From Flavobacterium laiguense (lineage in GTDB: Bacteria > Bacteroidota > Bacteroidia > Flavobacteriales > Flavobacteriaceae), in assembly GCF_003097655.1 (NCBI RefSeq), contig NZ_QCZH01000016.1:19711-83710 (forward strand): a DNA stretch of 64,000 bases. The letters run 5' to 3'. The notes beneath the pieces were generated by a model. That model was not told the DNA's origin. It saw nothing but the letters and a program-made list of their open reading frames with translations, and did not search any database. The translations under genes were made by a program, and so were the position numbers. How positions within the stretch are numbered: the first letter of the stretch is position 1; every line of letters begins with the position of its first letter. This document shows, in pieces, positions 7,980-15,831 of this stretch.

Positions 7980-9313
7980 AAAGAATACTTTTATTAACAT
8001 TCTTAACCTTTGCGGTCACAGCAAAAGCACAAGAAGCAAAAACACTTACACTAAAAGGCGCCATAACGTATGCATTAGAGAATAAAGCCGATGCAAAAAA
8101 AGCAAAACTTGAAGTAGAAAATAGTGAATACCAAATTCAAGAGGTTCGTTCAAGAGCCTTGCCACAAATCACAGCGAACGGGAGTTTGACATACAATCCT
8201 GTTTTACAAACCAATGTAATTGATGGAGCAGCTTTTGGCGCACCAGGAACAACAATTCAAGCTTCTTTCGGACAAAAATGGACTTCGGGTGCTGGAGTTT
8301 CGTTAAGCCAAGTGCTATTTGACCAATCCGTTTTTACGGGATTGAGAGCGGCAAAAACGACTCGTGAATTTTACCAAATAAACAATCAATTAACAGAAGA
8401 ACAGGTTATTGAAAGAGTAGCAAACAATTATTACTCTGTATATGTACAACGAGAAAGATTAATTTTATTGGATAGTAATTATGTTAATACTTCAAAAGTT
8501 AGAGATATCGTAAAAGGGCAATTTAATAATGGTTTAGCTAAAAAAATTGATTTAGACCGAATCGTAGTAAAAATGTCAAACATTGACACGGAACGTCAAC
8601 AAATCAAAAATCAAATTCAATTACAGGAAAATGCCTTGAAGTTTTATATGGGAATGCCTATTGAAACTCAAATCGTGATTCCACAAACCGAATTTGAAGT
8701 AACACCGGCAGAATTGACCGAGGCTCCAAATACGGCCAACAGAACCGAGTATTTGCTTTTGAAAAAACAAGAAGAATTATTAGAGTTCCAAAAAACAGCC
8801 ATTAAAGCCGAATACTACCCAACACTTTCATTGGTGGCAGGATACAATTATATAGGGCAAGGGCCTGAAATGCCGCTTTTTGCAAAACCTGAAAACGGTG
8901 TGTATTGGTCTGATTACTCCGCAATTGGATTGAATTTGAGAGTTCCCATTTTTACCGGTTTTGGAACTCGTGCCAGAGTAAGCCAAGCTGATGTAAACAT
9001 TAGATCACTTCAAGAAGACATCAAAGACACCCAACTTTCACTTGATTTAGACTATAGAAATGCAAAAACTCAAATTGAGAACAACATTATAACCATCGGA
9101 AATCAAAAAGAAAATATGCGCTTGGCTGGAGATATTTTAAAAAATACCAAGAATAATTATCTTCAAGGATTAGCCTCATTAACTGATTTATTAGATGCGG
9201 AAAATGCATCACTTGAAGCACAAAACAATTATACCCGAGCAGTATTAGCTTATAAAATTGCAGAAATAACATTAATCAAATCCAAAGGAGAACTTAAAAC
9301 CCTATTAAACTAA
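7976..9313 (+). CDS. TolC family outer membrane efflux protein (operon 1)
   Basis: This outer-membrane channel of a tripartite efflux system is 445 residues, with a signal peptide (MKRILLLTFLTFAVTAKAQ). It contains two OEP repeats with long helical segments, for example LEVENSEYQIQEVRSRALPQI and KKQEELLEFQKTAIKAEYYP. The second repeat ends LTDLLDAENASLEAQNNYTRA, a very typical TolC-family stretch. ATG overlaps the tetR stop. It is followed 7 bp later by the membrane fusion protein, so the three pump parts are made together. Confidence 0.93.
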   Translation: MKRILLLTFLTFAVTAKAQEAKTLTLKGAITYALENKADAKKAKLEVENSEYQIQEVRSRALPQITANGSLTYNPVLQTNVIDGAAFGAPGTTIQASFGQKWTSGAGVSLSQVLFDQSVFTGLRAAKTTREFYQINNQLTEEQVIERVANNYYSVYVQRERLILLDSNYVNTSKVRDIVKGQFNNGLAKKIDLDRIVVKMSNIDTERQQIKNQIQLQENALKFYMGMPIETQIVIPQTEFEVTPAELTEAPNTANRTEYLLLKKQEELLEFQKTAIKAEYYPTLSLVAGYNYIGQGPEMPLFAKPENGVYWSDYSAIGLNLRVPIFTGFGTRARVSQADVNIRSLQEDIKDTQLSLDLDYRNAKTQIENNIITIGNQKENMRLAGDILKNTKNNYLQGLASLTDLLDAENASLEAQNNYTRAVLAYKIAEITLIKSKGELKTLLN

Positions 9314-9320
9314 AAATAAG

Positions 9321-10385
9321 ATGAAAAAAAACATAACAATCGTAGCAGTAATTTTGGGAGCATTAGGACTTATTGCTTTTACTTTAAATAAGAACAAAAC
9401 GGAGAATAAAGCTAAAACTGATATTGTTGCCGAAAAAAATGCATCAGTATCCGTAAAAACAGCTCAAGTAAAAACCGAAGATGTTTCATTGGATTTCTTA
9501 GCCAATGGAAGTTTTGAACCGATTCAAGAATTGACTTTTTCGGCTGAAAAATCAGGGAAAGTGATTAGCGTTTTGGTAAAAGAAGGTGATTATGTAAATG
9601 TTGGACAAACATTGGTAATCGTTAGAAGTGACGTTATAAATGTAAATGCCCAAACGGCAAAAGCAACTTATGACAATGCAAAATCGGATTATGACCGTTA
9701 TGAAAACGCTTTTAAAACAGGTGGTGTTACCAAACAACAATTGGATCAGACAAAATTGGCTTTGACTAATGCTGGAAACAACTTGAAACAAGCCAACATC
9801 AACGTTGGAGACACTAAAGTAAAAGCACCAATTAAAGGTTTTATCAATAAAAAATATATTGAGCCAGGTTCTATTTTAACTGGAATGCCTGCTACAGCGA
9901 TGTTTGACATTGTGAATGTTTCTAAATTGAAATTAAAAGTTACCGTAAACGAAAGTCAAGTAGCCAGCTTAAAATTAGGAAACACCGTAAATATTACTTC
10001 AAGTGTATTTCCTAACAAAACATTTGCAGGTAAAATTACTTTTATTGCCGCAAAAGCTGATGAAAGCCTGAATTTTCCAGTTGAACTTGAAATCGCAAAC
10101 AACGCTGATAACAGCTTAAAAGCGGGAATGTACGGAACTGCTAATTTTGGTTCTAAACAAAAACAACAATTAAAAATAGTTCCTAGAAATGCTTTCGTAG
10201 GAAGTGTGAGCAGTAATGAAGTTTTTGTTGTAGAAAACGGAATTGCAAAATTGAAAAAAATAACTTCTGGAAGAATTATAGGAGAACAAGTAGAAATAGT
10301 TGACGGATTATCTGATGGAGAAACTGTAATTATTACAGGTCAAATTAACTTGCAAGACGGTAATACAGTAGAAATTATTAAATAA
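9321..10385 (+). CDS. Efflux RND transporter periplasmic adaptor (membrane fusion protein, operon 1)
   Basis: This HlyD/AcrA-type adaptor joins the RND pump to the outer-membrane channel. It is 354 residues, with an N-terminal uncleaved anchor or signal (ITIVAVILGALGLIAFTL). Then come a biotinyl-lipoyl half motif (GKVISVLVKEGDYVNVGQTLV), a short coiled-coil hairpin (AKATYDNAKSDYDRYENAFK...KQQLDQTKLAL), the second lipoyl half (VKAPIKGFINKKYIEPGSIL) and a beta-barrel domain. There is no lipobox, unlike its counterpart in operon 2. RND pump gene starts 30 bp downstream. Confidence 0.93.
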   Translation: MKKNITIVAVILGALGLIAFTLNKNKTENKAKTDIVAEKNASVSVKTAQVKTEDVSLDFLANGSFEPIQELTFSAEKSGKVISVLVKEGDYVNVGQTLVIVRSDVINVNAQTAKATYDNAKSDYDRYENAFKTGGVTKQQLDQTKLALTNAGNNLKQANINVGDTKVKAPIKGFINKKYIEPGSILTGMPATAMFDIVNVSKLKLKVTVNESQVASLKLGNTVNITSSVFPNKTFAGKITFIAAKADESLNFPVELEIANNADNSLKAGMYGTANFGSKQKQQLKIVPRNAFVGSVSSNEVFVVENGIAKLKKITSGRIIGEQVEIVDGLSDGETVIITGQINLQDGNTVEIIK

Positions 10386-10414
10386 TTGATTTTAATAGTC
10401 AACAATAAAAACAT

Positions 10415-13400
10415 ATGAAATTAGCAGAAATATCCATAAAACGTCCGTCGATAATAATTGTATTATTTACGATTCTTACCCTTGGCGGACTGTTCAGCTA
10501 TAGCCAGTTAGGCTATGAATTGATTCCTAAATTCGAACAAAACGTAATTACCATTTCGACTGTTTATCCTGGAGCTTCTCCAAGTGAGATTGAAAACACG
10601 GTTACCAAAAAAATTGAAGACGGAATTGCCTCTTTAGAAAATATCAAAAAAATTGATTCCAAATCATACGAAAGTTTATCTGTAGTTTCGATTACGTTGA
10701 CAACAAAAGCAAAAATTGATGTTTCGATGAATGACGCACAACGAAAAATCAACGCCCTTATCAGTGATTTACCAGATGATGCCAAAACACCGGCGTTAAC
10801 CAAATTCTCGTTGAGTGATTTACCAATTATGACCATTGGCGCCAATGGTAAAATGGACGAAGCTGCTTTTTATGACTTAATTGATAAAAAAATTGCTCCC
10901 GTTTTATCCCGTGTTACCGGTGTGGCGCAGGTAAACATTATTGGTGGTCAAGAAAGAGAAATTCAGGTGAATCTTGATGCGGTAAAAATGCAGGGTTATG
11001 GACTTTCGGTTCCACAAGTACAGCAAACTATTTTGTCATCCAACTTGGATTTCCCAACAGGAAACATCCAAACGCGTGACCAAAAAATATTAATTCGTCT
11101 TGCCGGAAAATATAAAAATGTTGAAGAACTAAGAAACTTGGTTGTATCCTCTAGAGGTGGAATTGAAATTCGTCTGAGAGACATTGCAGATGTACAGGAC
11201 GCTCAAAAAATTGCCGAGAAAATTTCTCGTGTCGATCAAAAAAGCGCTATTATTTTACAAGTAATTAAACAATCAGATGCTAATGCCGTAGCGGTAAGTG
11301 AGCAATTGCTTAAAAGTATAAATAACTTAGAAAAGGATTATAAGACCAACGCTTTAAAATTAGAAATCGCCAAAGACAGTACGGTTTACACTCTAGAAGC
11401 TGCAGATTCTGTACTTCACGATTTAATGATTGCGGTAGTTTTGGTAGCCTTTGTAATGTTGTTCTTTCTACACAGTATCCGTAACTCATTGATTGTAATG
11501 GTATCGATCCCTGTTTCGTTAATTGCAACCTTCATTGGAATTTACCTAATGGGATATACTTTAAACTTGATGAGTTTATTAGGATTGTCATTGGTGGTTG
11601 GTATTCTGGTCGATGATGCCATTGTGGTATTGGAAAATATCTACAGGCACATGGAAATGGGCAAAACCCGTGTTCGTGCCGCTTTTGACGGAACAGCCGA
11701 AATTGGTGGAACCGTAACTTCGATTACTTTGGTAATTGTAGTAGTGTTTTTACCAATTGCAATGAGTTCTGGATTAGTATCCAATATTATTACACAGTTT
11801 TGTGTAACGGTAATTATTGCAACATTATTCTCATTGTTGGCTTCGTTTACTATCATTCCGTGGTTGTCTTCTCGTTTTGGAAAACTAGAACATATCGAAG
11901 GGAAAAACTTGTTCGGAAAATCTATACTTGGATTCGAAAGTTTATTAACTCGTTTTACAAACTGGGTTACCGAAATATTACACTGGTGTTTGGATCATTA
12001 TTTCAAAACAATTGCTGTTGTACTAGTCTTGTTTTTCGGATCAACTATCGGATTAATGGGTGGTGGTTTTATTGGTGGAGAATTCTTTGCCTCTTCTGAT
12101 AGTGGGGAGTTCTTGGTTCAAATCGAAATGCCTAAAGACGCTTCATTAGAACAAACCAACTTTATGACCCAAAAAGCAGAAGCATTCTTGACAAACCAAG
12201 AGTATGTTCATAGCCAGATTACGACTGTAGGACAAACCAGTGAAGGTATGGGTGCTTCGCAAGCTACTGCCTACAAAGCCGAGATTGATGTAAAAATGAT
12301 TGACCAAGCAGAACGTTCAGATGATGCTTCAGTATATGCTGCAAAAATCAAGCGTAAATTGGAAAAAGTATTGGTTGGAGCCAAAGTAAAAACAGTTCCA
12401 GTTGGTATTTTAGGTACTGCCGAAAATGCAAAACTTGGATTGATTGTAACAGGACCTTCTACTGCAGCCGCTATGGCTTTTGCTAAATTAGCCGAAGCTG
12501 AATTGCGTACTATTCCAGGAACAACCGAAATTAAATTAACCGTTGAAGATGGAAATCCCGAAATCAATGTACAGGTTGATCGTGATAAAATGGCCGCGTT
12601 AGGGCTAACACTGCAAACAGTGGGTATGACTATGCAAACTGCTTATAGCGGTAACACCGATGGGAAGTTTAGAGCTGGTGAATACGAATATGACATCAAC
12701 ATTAAATACAATGCTTTCGACAGAAAAAACATTACCGATGTGAGTAATTTAATTTTCGTCAACAGTGCTGGACAACAAATTAAATTGTCCCAATTTGCTA
12801 AAATCTCTGAAGGTTCAGGACCTAGCCAATTGGAACGTCGTGACAAATCGGCTTCGGTAACGGTGCAGGGTCAAAACGTTGGGGTTCCAACGGGAACAAT
12901 TGTAACGCAATGGCAAGCCAAATTGGACAAACTTAAAAAACCGGTTGGTGTAAATTATATTTGGGGTGGTGATCAAGAAAATCAAAGTGAAGGTTTTGGT
13001 ACTTTAGGAATCGCTTTATTGGCCGCTATTATCTTGGTTTACTTGGTAATGGTAGGTTTGTATGATAGTTTTATGCACCCGTTTGTGGTTTTGTTTGCTA
13101 TTCCGCTTTCGTTTATTGGAGCGATGCTAGCTTTAGCGTTAACGAATAATACTTTGAATATATTTACCATTTTGGGTATCATTATGTTGATTGGTCTAGT
13201 GTGTAAAAATGCGATTATGCTTGTGGATTACACCAACCAACGAAGAGCCGCTGGCGAAAGCATCAGAACGGCTTTGATTCAAGCCAATCACGCTCGTCTT
13301 CGTCCAATTTTGATGACGACCATTGCGATGGTTTTCGGTATGTTCCCTATTGCATTGGCTTCTGGTGCTGGTGCTGAATGGAAAAACGGTTTGGCTTGGG

Positions 13401-13591
13401 TAATTATCGGAGGACTAATTTCATCATTATTCCTAACCTTGATTATTGTTCCTGTGATTTATGAAATCATGGAGAAAATCAAGGCCAAATTATCTAAAGG
13501 AGAAAAAGTGGATTATGAAGCCGAAATGGTTGCCGATTACGATCACAAAGAATTAAGCGAGGATGGTTTTAATCCGAAACATACGCTTTAA
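10415..13591 (+). CDS. Efflux RND transporter permease (HAE1-type, operon 1)
   Basis: This 1058-residue inner-membrane proton-driven pump has the usual RND length and two-fold repeat: TM1, a large periplasmic loop, TM2-6, then TM7, a second loop and TM8-12. The start ISIKRPSIIIVLFTILTLGG is standard. TM4 carries the paired aspartates of the proton relay (GILVDDAIVVLENIYRHME, near residue 400). TM10-11 includes LIGLVCKNAIMLVDYTNQRR and RLRPILMTTIAMVFGMFPIA. The substrate cannot be inferred. It is the last gene of the operon and is followed by a hairpin terminator at 13621. Confidence 0.95.
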   Translation: MKLAEISIKRPSIIIVLFTILTLGGLFSYSQLGYELIPKFEQNVITISTVYPGASPSEIENTVTKKIEDGIASLENIKKIDSKSYESLSVVSITLTTKAKIDVSMNDAQRKINALISDLPDDAKTPALTKFSLSDLPIMTIGANGKMDEAAFYDLIDKKIAPVLSRVTGVAQVNIIGGQEREIQVNLDAVKMQGYGLSVPQVQQTILSSNLDFPTGNIQTRDQKILIRLAGKYKNVEELRNLVVSSRGGIEIRLRDIADVQDAQKIAEKISRVDQKSAIILQVIKQSDANAVAVSEQLLKSINNLEKDYKTNALKLEIAKDSTVYTLEAADSVLHDLMIAVVLVAFVMLFFLHSIRNSLIVMVSIPVSLIATFIGIYLMGYTLNLMSLLGLSLVVGILVDDAIVVLENIYRHMEMGKTRVRAAFDGTAEIGGTVTSITLVIVVVFLPIAMSSGLVSNIITQFCVTVIIATLFSLLASFTIIPWLSSRFGKLEHIEGKNLFGKSILGFESLLTRFTNWVTEILHWCLDHYFKTIAVVLVLFFGSTIGLMGGGFIGGEFFASSDSGEFLVQIEMPKDASLEQTNFMTQKAEAFLTNQEYVHSQITTVGQTSEGMGASQATAYKAEIDVKMIDQAERSDDASVYAAKIKRKLEKVLVGAKVKTVPVGILGTAENAKLGLIVTGPSTAAAMAFAKLAEAELRTIPGTTEIKLTVEDGNPEINVQVDRDKMAALGLTLQTVGMTMQTAYSGNTDGKFRAGEYEYDINIKYNAFDRKNITDVSNLIFVNSAGQQIKLSQFAKISEGSGPSQLERRDKSASVTVQGQNVGVPTGTIVTQWQAKLDKLKKPVGVNYIWGGDQENQSEGFGTLGIALLAAIILVYLVMVGLYDSFMHPFVVLFAIPLSFIGAMLALALTNNTLNIFTILGIIMLIGLVCKNAIMLVDYTNQRRAAGESIRTALIQANHARLRPILMTTIAMVFGMFPIALASGAGAEWKNGLAWVIIGGLISSLFLTLIIVPVIYEIMEKIKAKLSKGEKVDYEAEMVADYDHKELSEDGFNPKHTL

Positions 13592-13620
13592 TACCTGAAT
13601 TTAATTTTAAAATAAAGAAG

Positions 13621-13655
13621 CCACCAGAAATCTGATTTTTGGTGGTTTTCTGTTT
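13621..13655 (+). terminator. Intrinsic terminator of efflux operon 1
   Basis: CCACCAGAAATC (13621-13632) pairs with GATTTTTGGTGG (13634-13645) with a few mismatches or wobbles. The T-rich tail TTTTCTGTTTTT follows. It starts 30 bp after the RND stop codon. Confidence 0.75.
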
Positions 13656-13816
13656 TTGTAGGAATGGAATTAGTATATTTGAAATATCATCCTTTAACAA
13701 CCTAATACAGATTCAAAACCAAATGGTTGTATATGTAAAAATTTGTTTAATATATACAAGTTGATGGCTCGTGTCACTAGCAGGAATAACATTTTTATTC
13801 ATGAGTTTCAGAAACT

Positions 13817-13945
13817 ATGAATTATTCAAACTTACAAAATAACGATAATCTACAAGAAGAAATGGAAAACATGAAACAAGCCCAACTTGAAACCCCCGCT
13901 CCGCAAAGTCTCATGACTTTGCGCCTTTTTTTTAATGTTTCTTAA
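13817..13945 (+). pseudogene. Short ORF running into the REP element, possible truncated gene
   Basis: ATG at 13817 opens 42 codons. The first 25 or so encode a hydrophilic helical stretch (MNYSNLQNNDNLQEEMENMK) that looks like a real N-terminus. From about 13891 the frame enters the left REP hairpin of the RAYT element and stops at 13943-13945. It may be the 5' remnant of a gene interrupted by the element, but I see no matching 3' remainder beyond 14876. Function unknown. Confidence 0.3.
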
Positions 13946-13979
13946 AAATTGTAAACATGATAAAAGTCTCCCGACTTTT
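13902..13979. repeat. Left REP hairpin pair
   Basis: There are two stem-loops: a 9-bp stem with TCAT loop (13902-13923) and a 7-bp stem with TCCC loop (13962-13979). Both contain GTCTC next to the loop. A 25-bp stretch around the second hairpin (GATAAAAGTCTCCCGACTTT then TTCCG, 13959-13983) is repeated in inverse at 14797-14821. Confidence 0.8.
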
Positions 13980-14035
13980 TCCGTAAATACCTTAAGAATC
14001 CAATTTGTTTTCAGGTTTATAAAAAATAAAGATAA

Positions 14036-14656
14036 TCAATACAAATTGTATTTAGTAAAAGAATTTGGGTTCAAAACGTCAACAATGGGATTGTCTGCTT
14101 TTTCTATTTTTAGTAATCCTGTATCGTAAACATAATTACTGGCGCTCGAATAAATGTATTGCGATGCTTTCTCAACAATTCCTGCTCGTACAGGGTTTAG
14201 ATGAATGTAATCTAATTTTGACCACATGAACTTGTTTGTGTATATTTCTTCAGGATGATTGCCATACTGCCAAAACTGATAATTTTTGTTTCTGGAATGA
14301 CTTTCGGTTGCCAATTTAAAGCGTTCCAACATCCATTCTCTTCGACTCTCATTCTCGATTTGAATTTTTTCTAAGATTTTGGTTGCTATAAATTTTTTGA
14401 AGTCACGAATTAAATCCGAAAGTTTACCGTCACCGGATTGAACAATTAAATGGATATGATTACTCATAATAACATAGCCATATAAAACCATCGCTTTGTT
14501 TGCAATACAATAATCTAAACACTCAATAACTGTATCTCTATATGTTTTTCGAGTAAAAACATCAATCCAATCGACTACAGTTGCCGTTATAAAATGCGGT
14601 AAAGTTTGATCTCTTATGACATAGCCTTCTTTAGTTGTTGTACTACTTTGAATCAT
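14036..14656 (-). CDS. REP-associated tyrosine transposase (TnpA_REP / RAYT)
   Basis: This 206-residue protein is related to IS200/IS605 Y1 transposases. The metal-binding HUH motif is in VIMSNHIHLIV (H67, H69). The candidate catalytic tyrosine lies in WSKLDYIHLNPVRAGIV (around 155-160), a segment typical of RAYTs. The N-terminal HFITATVVDWIDVFTRKTYRD is also characteristic. RAYTs are thought to mobilise or maintain REP palindromes, which here flank the gene on both sides. The minus-strand -7 box TATATTTG is at 14709-14702, with TTTG at 14730-14727. The frame is intact. Confidence 0.9.
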   Translation of the reverse strand: MIQSSTTTKEGYVIRDQTLPHFITATVVDWIDVFTRKTYRDTVIECLDYCIANKAMVLYGYVIMSNHIHLIVQSGDGKLSDLIRDFKKFIATKILEKIQIENESRREWMLERFKLATESHSRNKNYQFWQYGNHPEEIYTNKFMWSKLDYIHLNPVRAGIVEKASQYIYSSASNYVYDTGLLKIEKADNPIVDVLNPNSFTKYNLY

Positions 14657-14701
14657 CCTGAACTTTTATTTGAAATACGGTAATTTATTTCACCTATAAT
14701 T

Positions 14702-14730
14702 CAAATATAGAAAAAAAACCACAAAACAAA
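14702..14730 (-). promoter_or_regulatory. Predicted promoter of the RAYT gene
   Basis: On the minus strand TATATTTG (14709-14702) matches TAnnTTTG, and TTTG (14730-14727) lies 17 bp upstream. The box is 45 bp before the start codon at 14656. Confidence 0.5.
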
Positions 14731-14800
14731 AGATAGCTACTTTCTGGTTTTTCTTCTCCAATTATTTGTAAAACAAAAATTTATCAATGATGTTTTCGGA

Positions 14801-14876
14801 AAAAGTCGGGAGACTTTTATCATATTTTAAGCCTTAAACAACTAAAAAAAAAACGCAAAGTCATGAGACATTTGCG
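14801..14876. repeat. Right REP hairpin pair
   Basis: This is the mirror image of the left pair: a 7-bp stem with GGGA loop (14801-14818) and a 9-bp stem with ATGA loop (14854-14876). The second has one bulged A in its right arm, the only difference in stem sequence from the left copy. Confidence 0.8.
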
Positions 14877-15013
14877 TAGCGCGTAGAGACCAACACTCGG
14901 GAACTCGGTTTCAAATATATTTGGAAGTCCTTTTTTTATGGAGTTATATGTAATTCATTATTTCAAAAAAACGCTAATTACCTAATTTTAAATACAATCT
15001 AAAAAAAGACACG

Positions 15014-15053
15014 GGAAACTTATTCTGTTTTTAACGTTTCCTTATTATATTTG
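15014..15053 (+). promoter_or_regulatory. TetR-type operator and promoter, third copy
   Basis: GGAAAC (15014-15019), 16 bp, GTTTCC (15036-15041), then 4 bp and the -7 box TATATTTG (15046-15053). The geometry is identical to the sites at 6611 and 6661. It is followed not by a full gene but by a 15-codon ORF (15085-15132). Confidence 0.75.
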
Positions 15054-15084
15054 CACTACAAAATTATTACAAAAACTATAAATC

Positions 15085-15132
15085 ATGAAGAATAGGCAAC
15101 AACTTCTGATACTAGGTTTATTCCTAATTTAG
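15085..15132 (+). other. 15-codon ORF after the third operator
   Basis: ATG at 15085 encodes MKNRQQLLILGLFLI then TAG. It stands 32 bp after a good promoter and before the fourth operator. That is the position the YceI-like gene occupies in the first locus. It could be a leader peptide, or the remnant of a deleted gene whose hydrophobic start survives. There is no family evidence. Confidence 0.25.
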
Positions 15133-15157
15133 AATTCAAACATCATTATAAACAATG

Positions 15158-15197
15158 GGAAACACTTTTAGGATTATCCGTTTCCTTATTACATTTA
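15158..15197 (+). promoter_or_regulatory. TetR-type operator and promoter, fourth copy (efflux operon 2)
   Basis: GGAAAC (15158-15163), 16 bp, GTTTCC (15180-15185), 4 bp, then TACATTTA (15190-15197), a near-consensus -7 box. The tetR start codon is 38 bp downstream. The inner bases differ from the other copies, so the conserved outer hexamers and the fixed spacing are what define the site. Confidence 0.75.
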
Positions 15198-15234
15198 CAT
15201 CAAAACATTAATTAACAATAAGTTACAATACAGG

Positions 15235-15831
15235 ATGAAAGACAAGATTATATCAAAAGCTACTGATTTATTTTTAAAACTGGGTTTTAAAAGTGTCACT
15301 ATGGATGATATTGCTGGGGAAATGTGTATTTCAAAAAAAACGATTTACAAATATTTTTGCAATAAAGAAGTCTTAATTGAAGAAAGCACTGAACTGGTTC
15401 ACAAAACCGTTCACGAAATCATTGATACCATTGTTGCCAAAAACCACAACGCGATAGAAGAAAATTTCGAGATTCGAAAAATGTTCAAAGAGATGTTCAA
15501 ATCTTCAGACACCTCTCCATTGTACCAATTAAAAAAACATTATCCGGAAATTTATCAAAACGTAATGTCTCGAGAAATTAATGAGTGTACTATGTGTTTT
15601 AAACAAAATATAGAAAAAGGAATTACACAGGAATTGTATAGAAAAGATCTCGATGTTGATGTCTATGTAAAATTCTATTACACTTTAATTTTCAATATTA
15701 ATGAAAATACCGCTTCCGAAACAGAAGCACGAAAACTAGAATTGGAAGCTTTAGAGTACCATACCAGAGCCATGGCCACTCCAAAAGGAATAGTCGAACT
15801 TGAAAAACAAATACTTAAAAACAATATATAA
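15235..15831 (+). CDS. TetR/AcrR family transcriptional regulator (efflux operon 2)
   Basis: This 198-residue paralogue of the regulator at 7380 begins the same way (MKDKIISKATDLFLKLGFKS). Its helix-turn-helix differs only at Cys to Gly (DDIAGEMCISKKTIYKYF). Differences gather in the central effector domain, for example KSSDTSPLYQLKKHYPEIY, as expected if the two sense different ligands while binding the same operator. The C-terminal ALEYHTRAMAT is shared. The stop codon overlaps the start of the next gene by 1 bp. Confidence 0.92.
   Translation: MKDKIISKATDLFLKLGFKSVTMDDIAGEMCISKKTIYKYFCNKEVLIEESTELVHKTVHEIIDTIVAKNHNAIEENFEIRKMFKEMFKSSDTSPLYQLKKHYPEIYQNVMSREINECTMCFKQNIEKGITQELYRKDLDVDVYVKFYYTLIFNINENTASETEARKLELEALEYHTRAMATPKGIVELEKQILKNNI

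Larger units (their letters stand above)
13902..14876. mobile_element. RAYT element: IS200-like transposase gene between mirrored REP hairpins
   Basis: A tyrosine (Y1, HUH) transposase gene is bracketed by two hairpins on each side in mirror order. Left: CGCAAAGTC-TCAT-GACTTTGCG (13902-13923) then AAAAGTC-TCCC-GACTTTT (13962-13979). Right: AAAAGTC-GGGA-GACTTTT (14801-14818) then CGCAAAGTC-ATGA-GACATTTGCG (14854-14876). This is the layout expected of REP-associated tyrosine transposases. The element lies between the two efflux operons. Its exact outer ends are uncertain. Confidence 0.75.
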
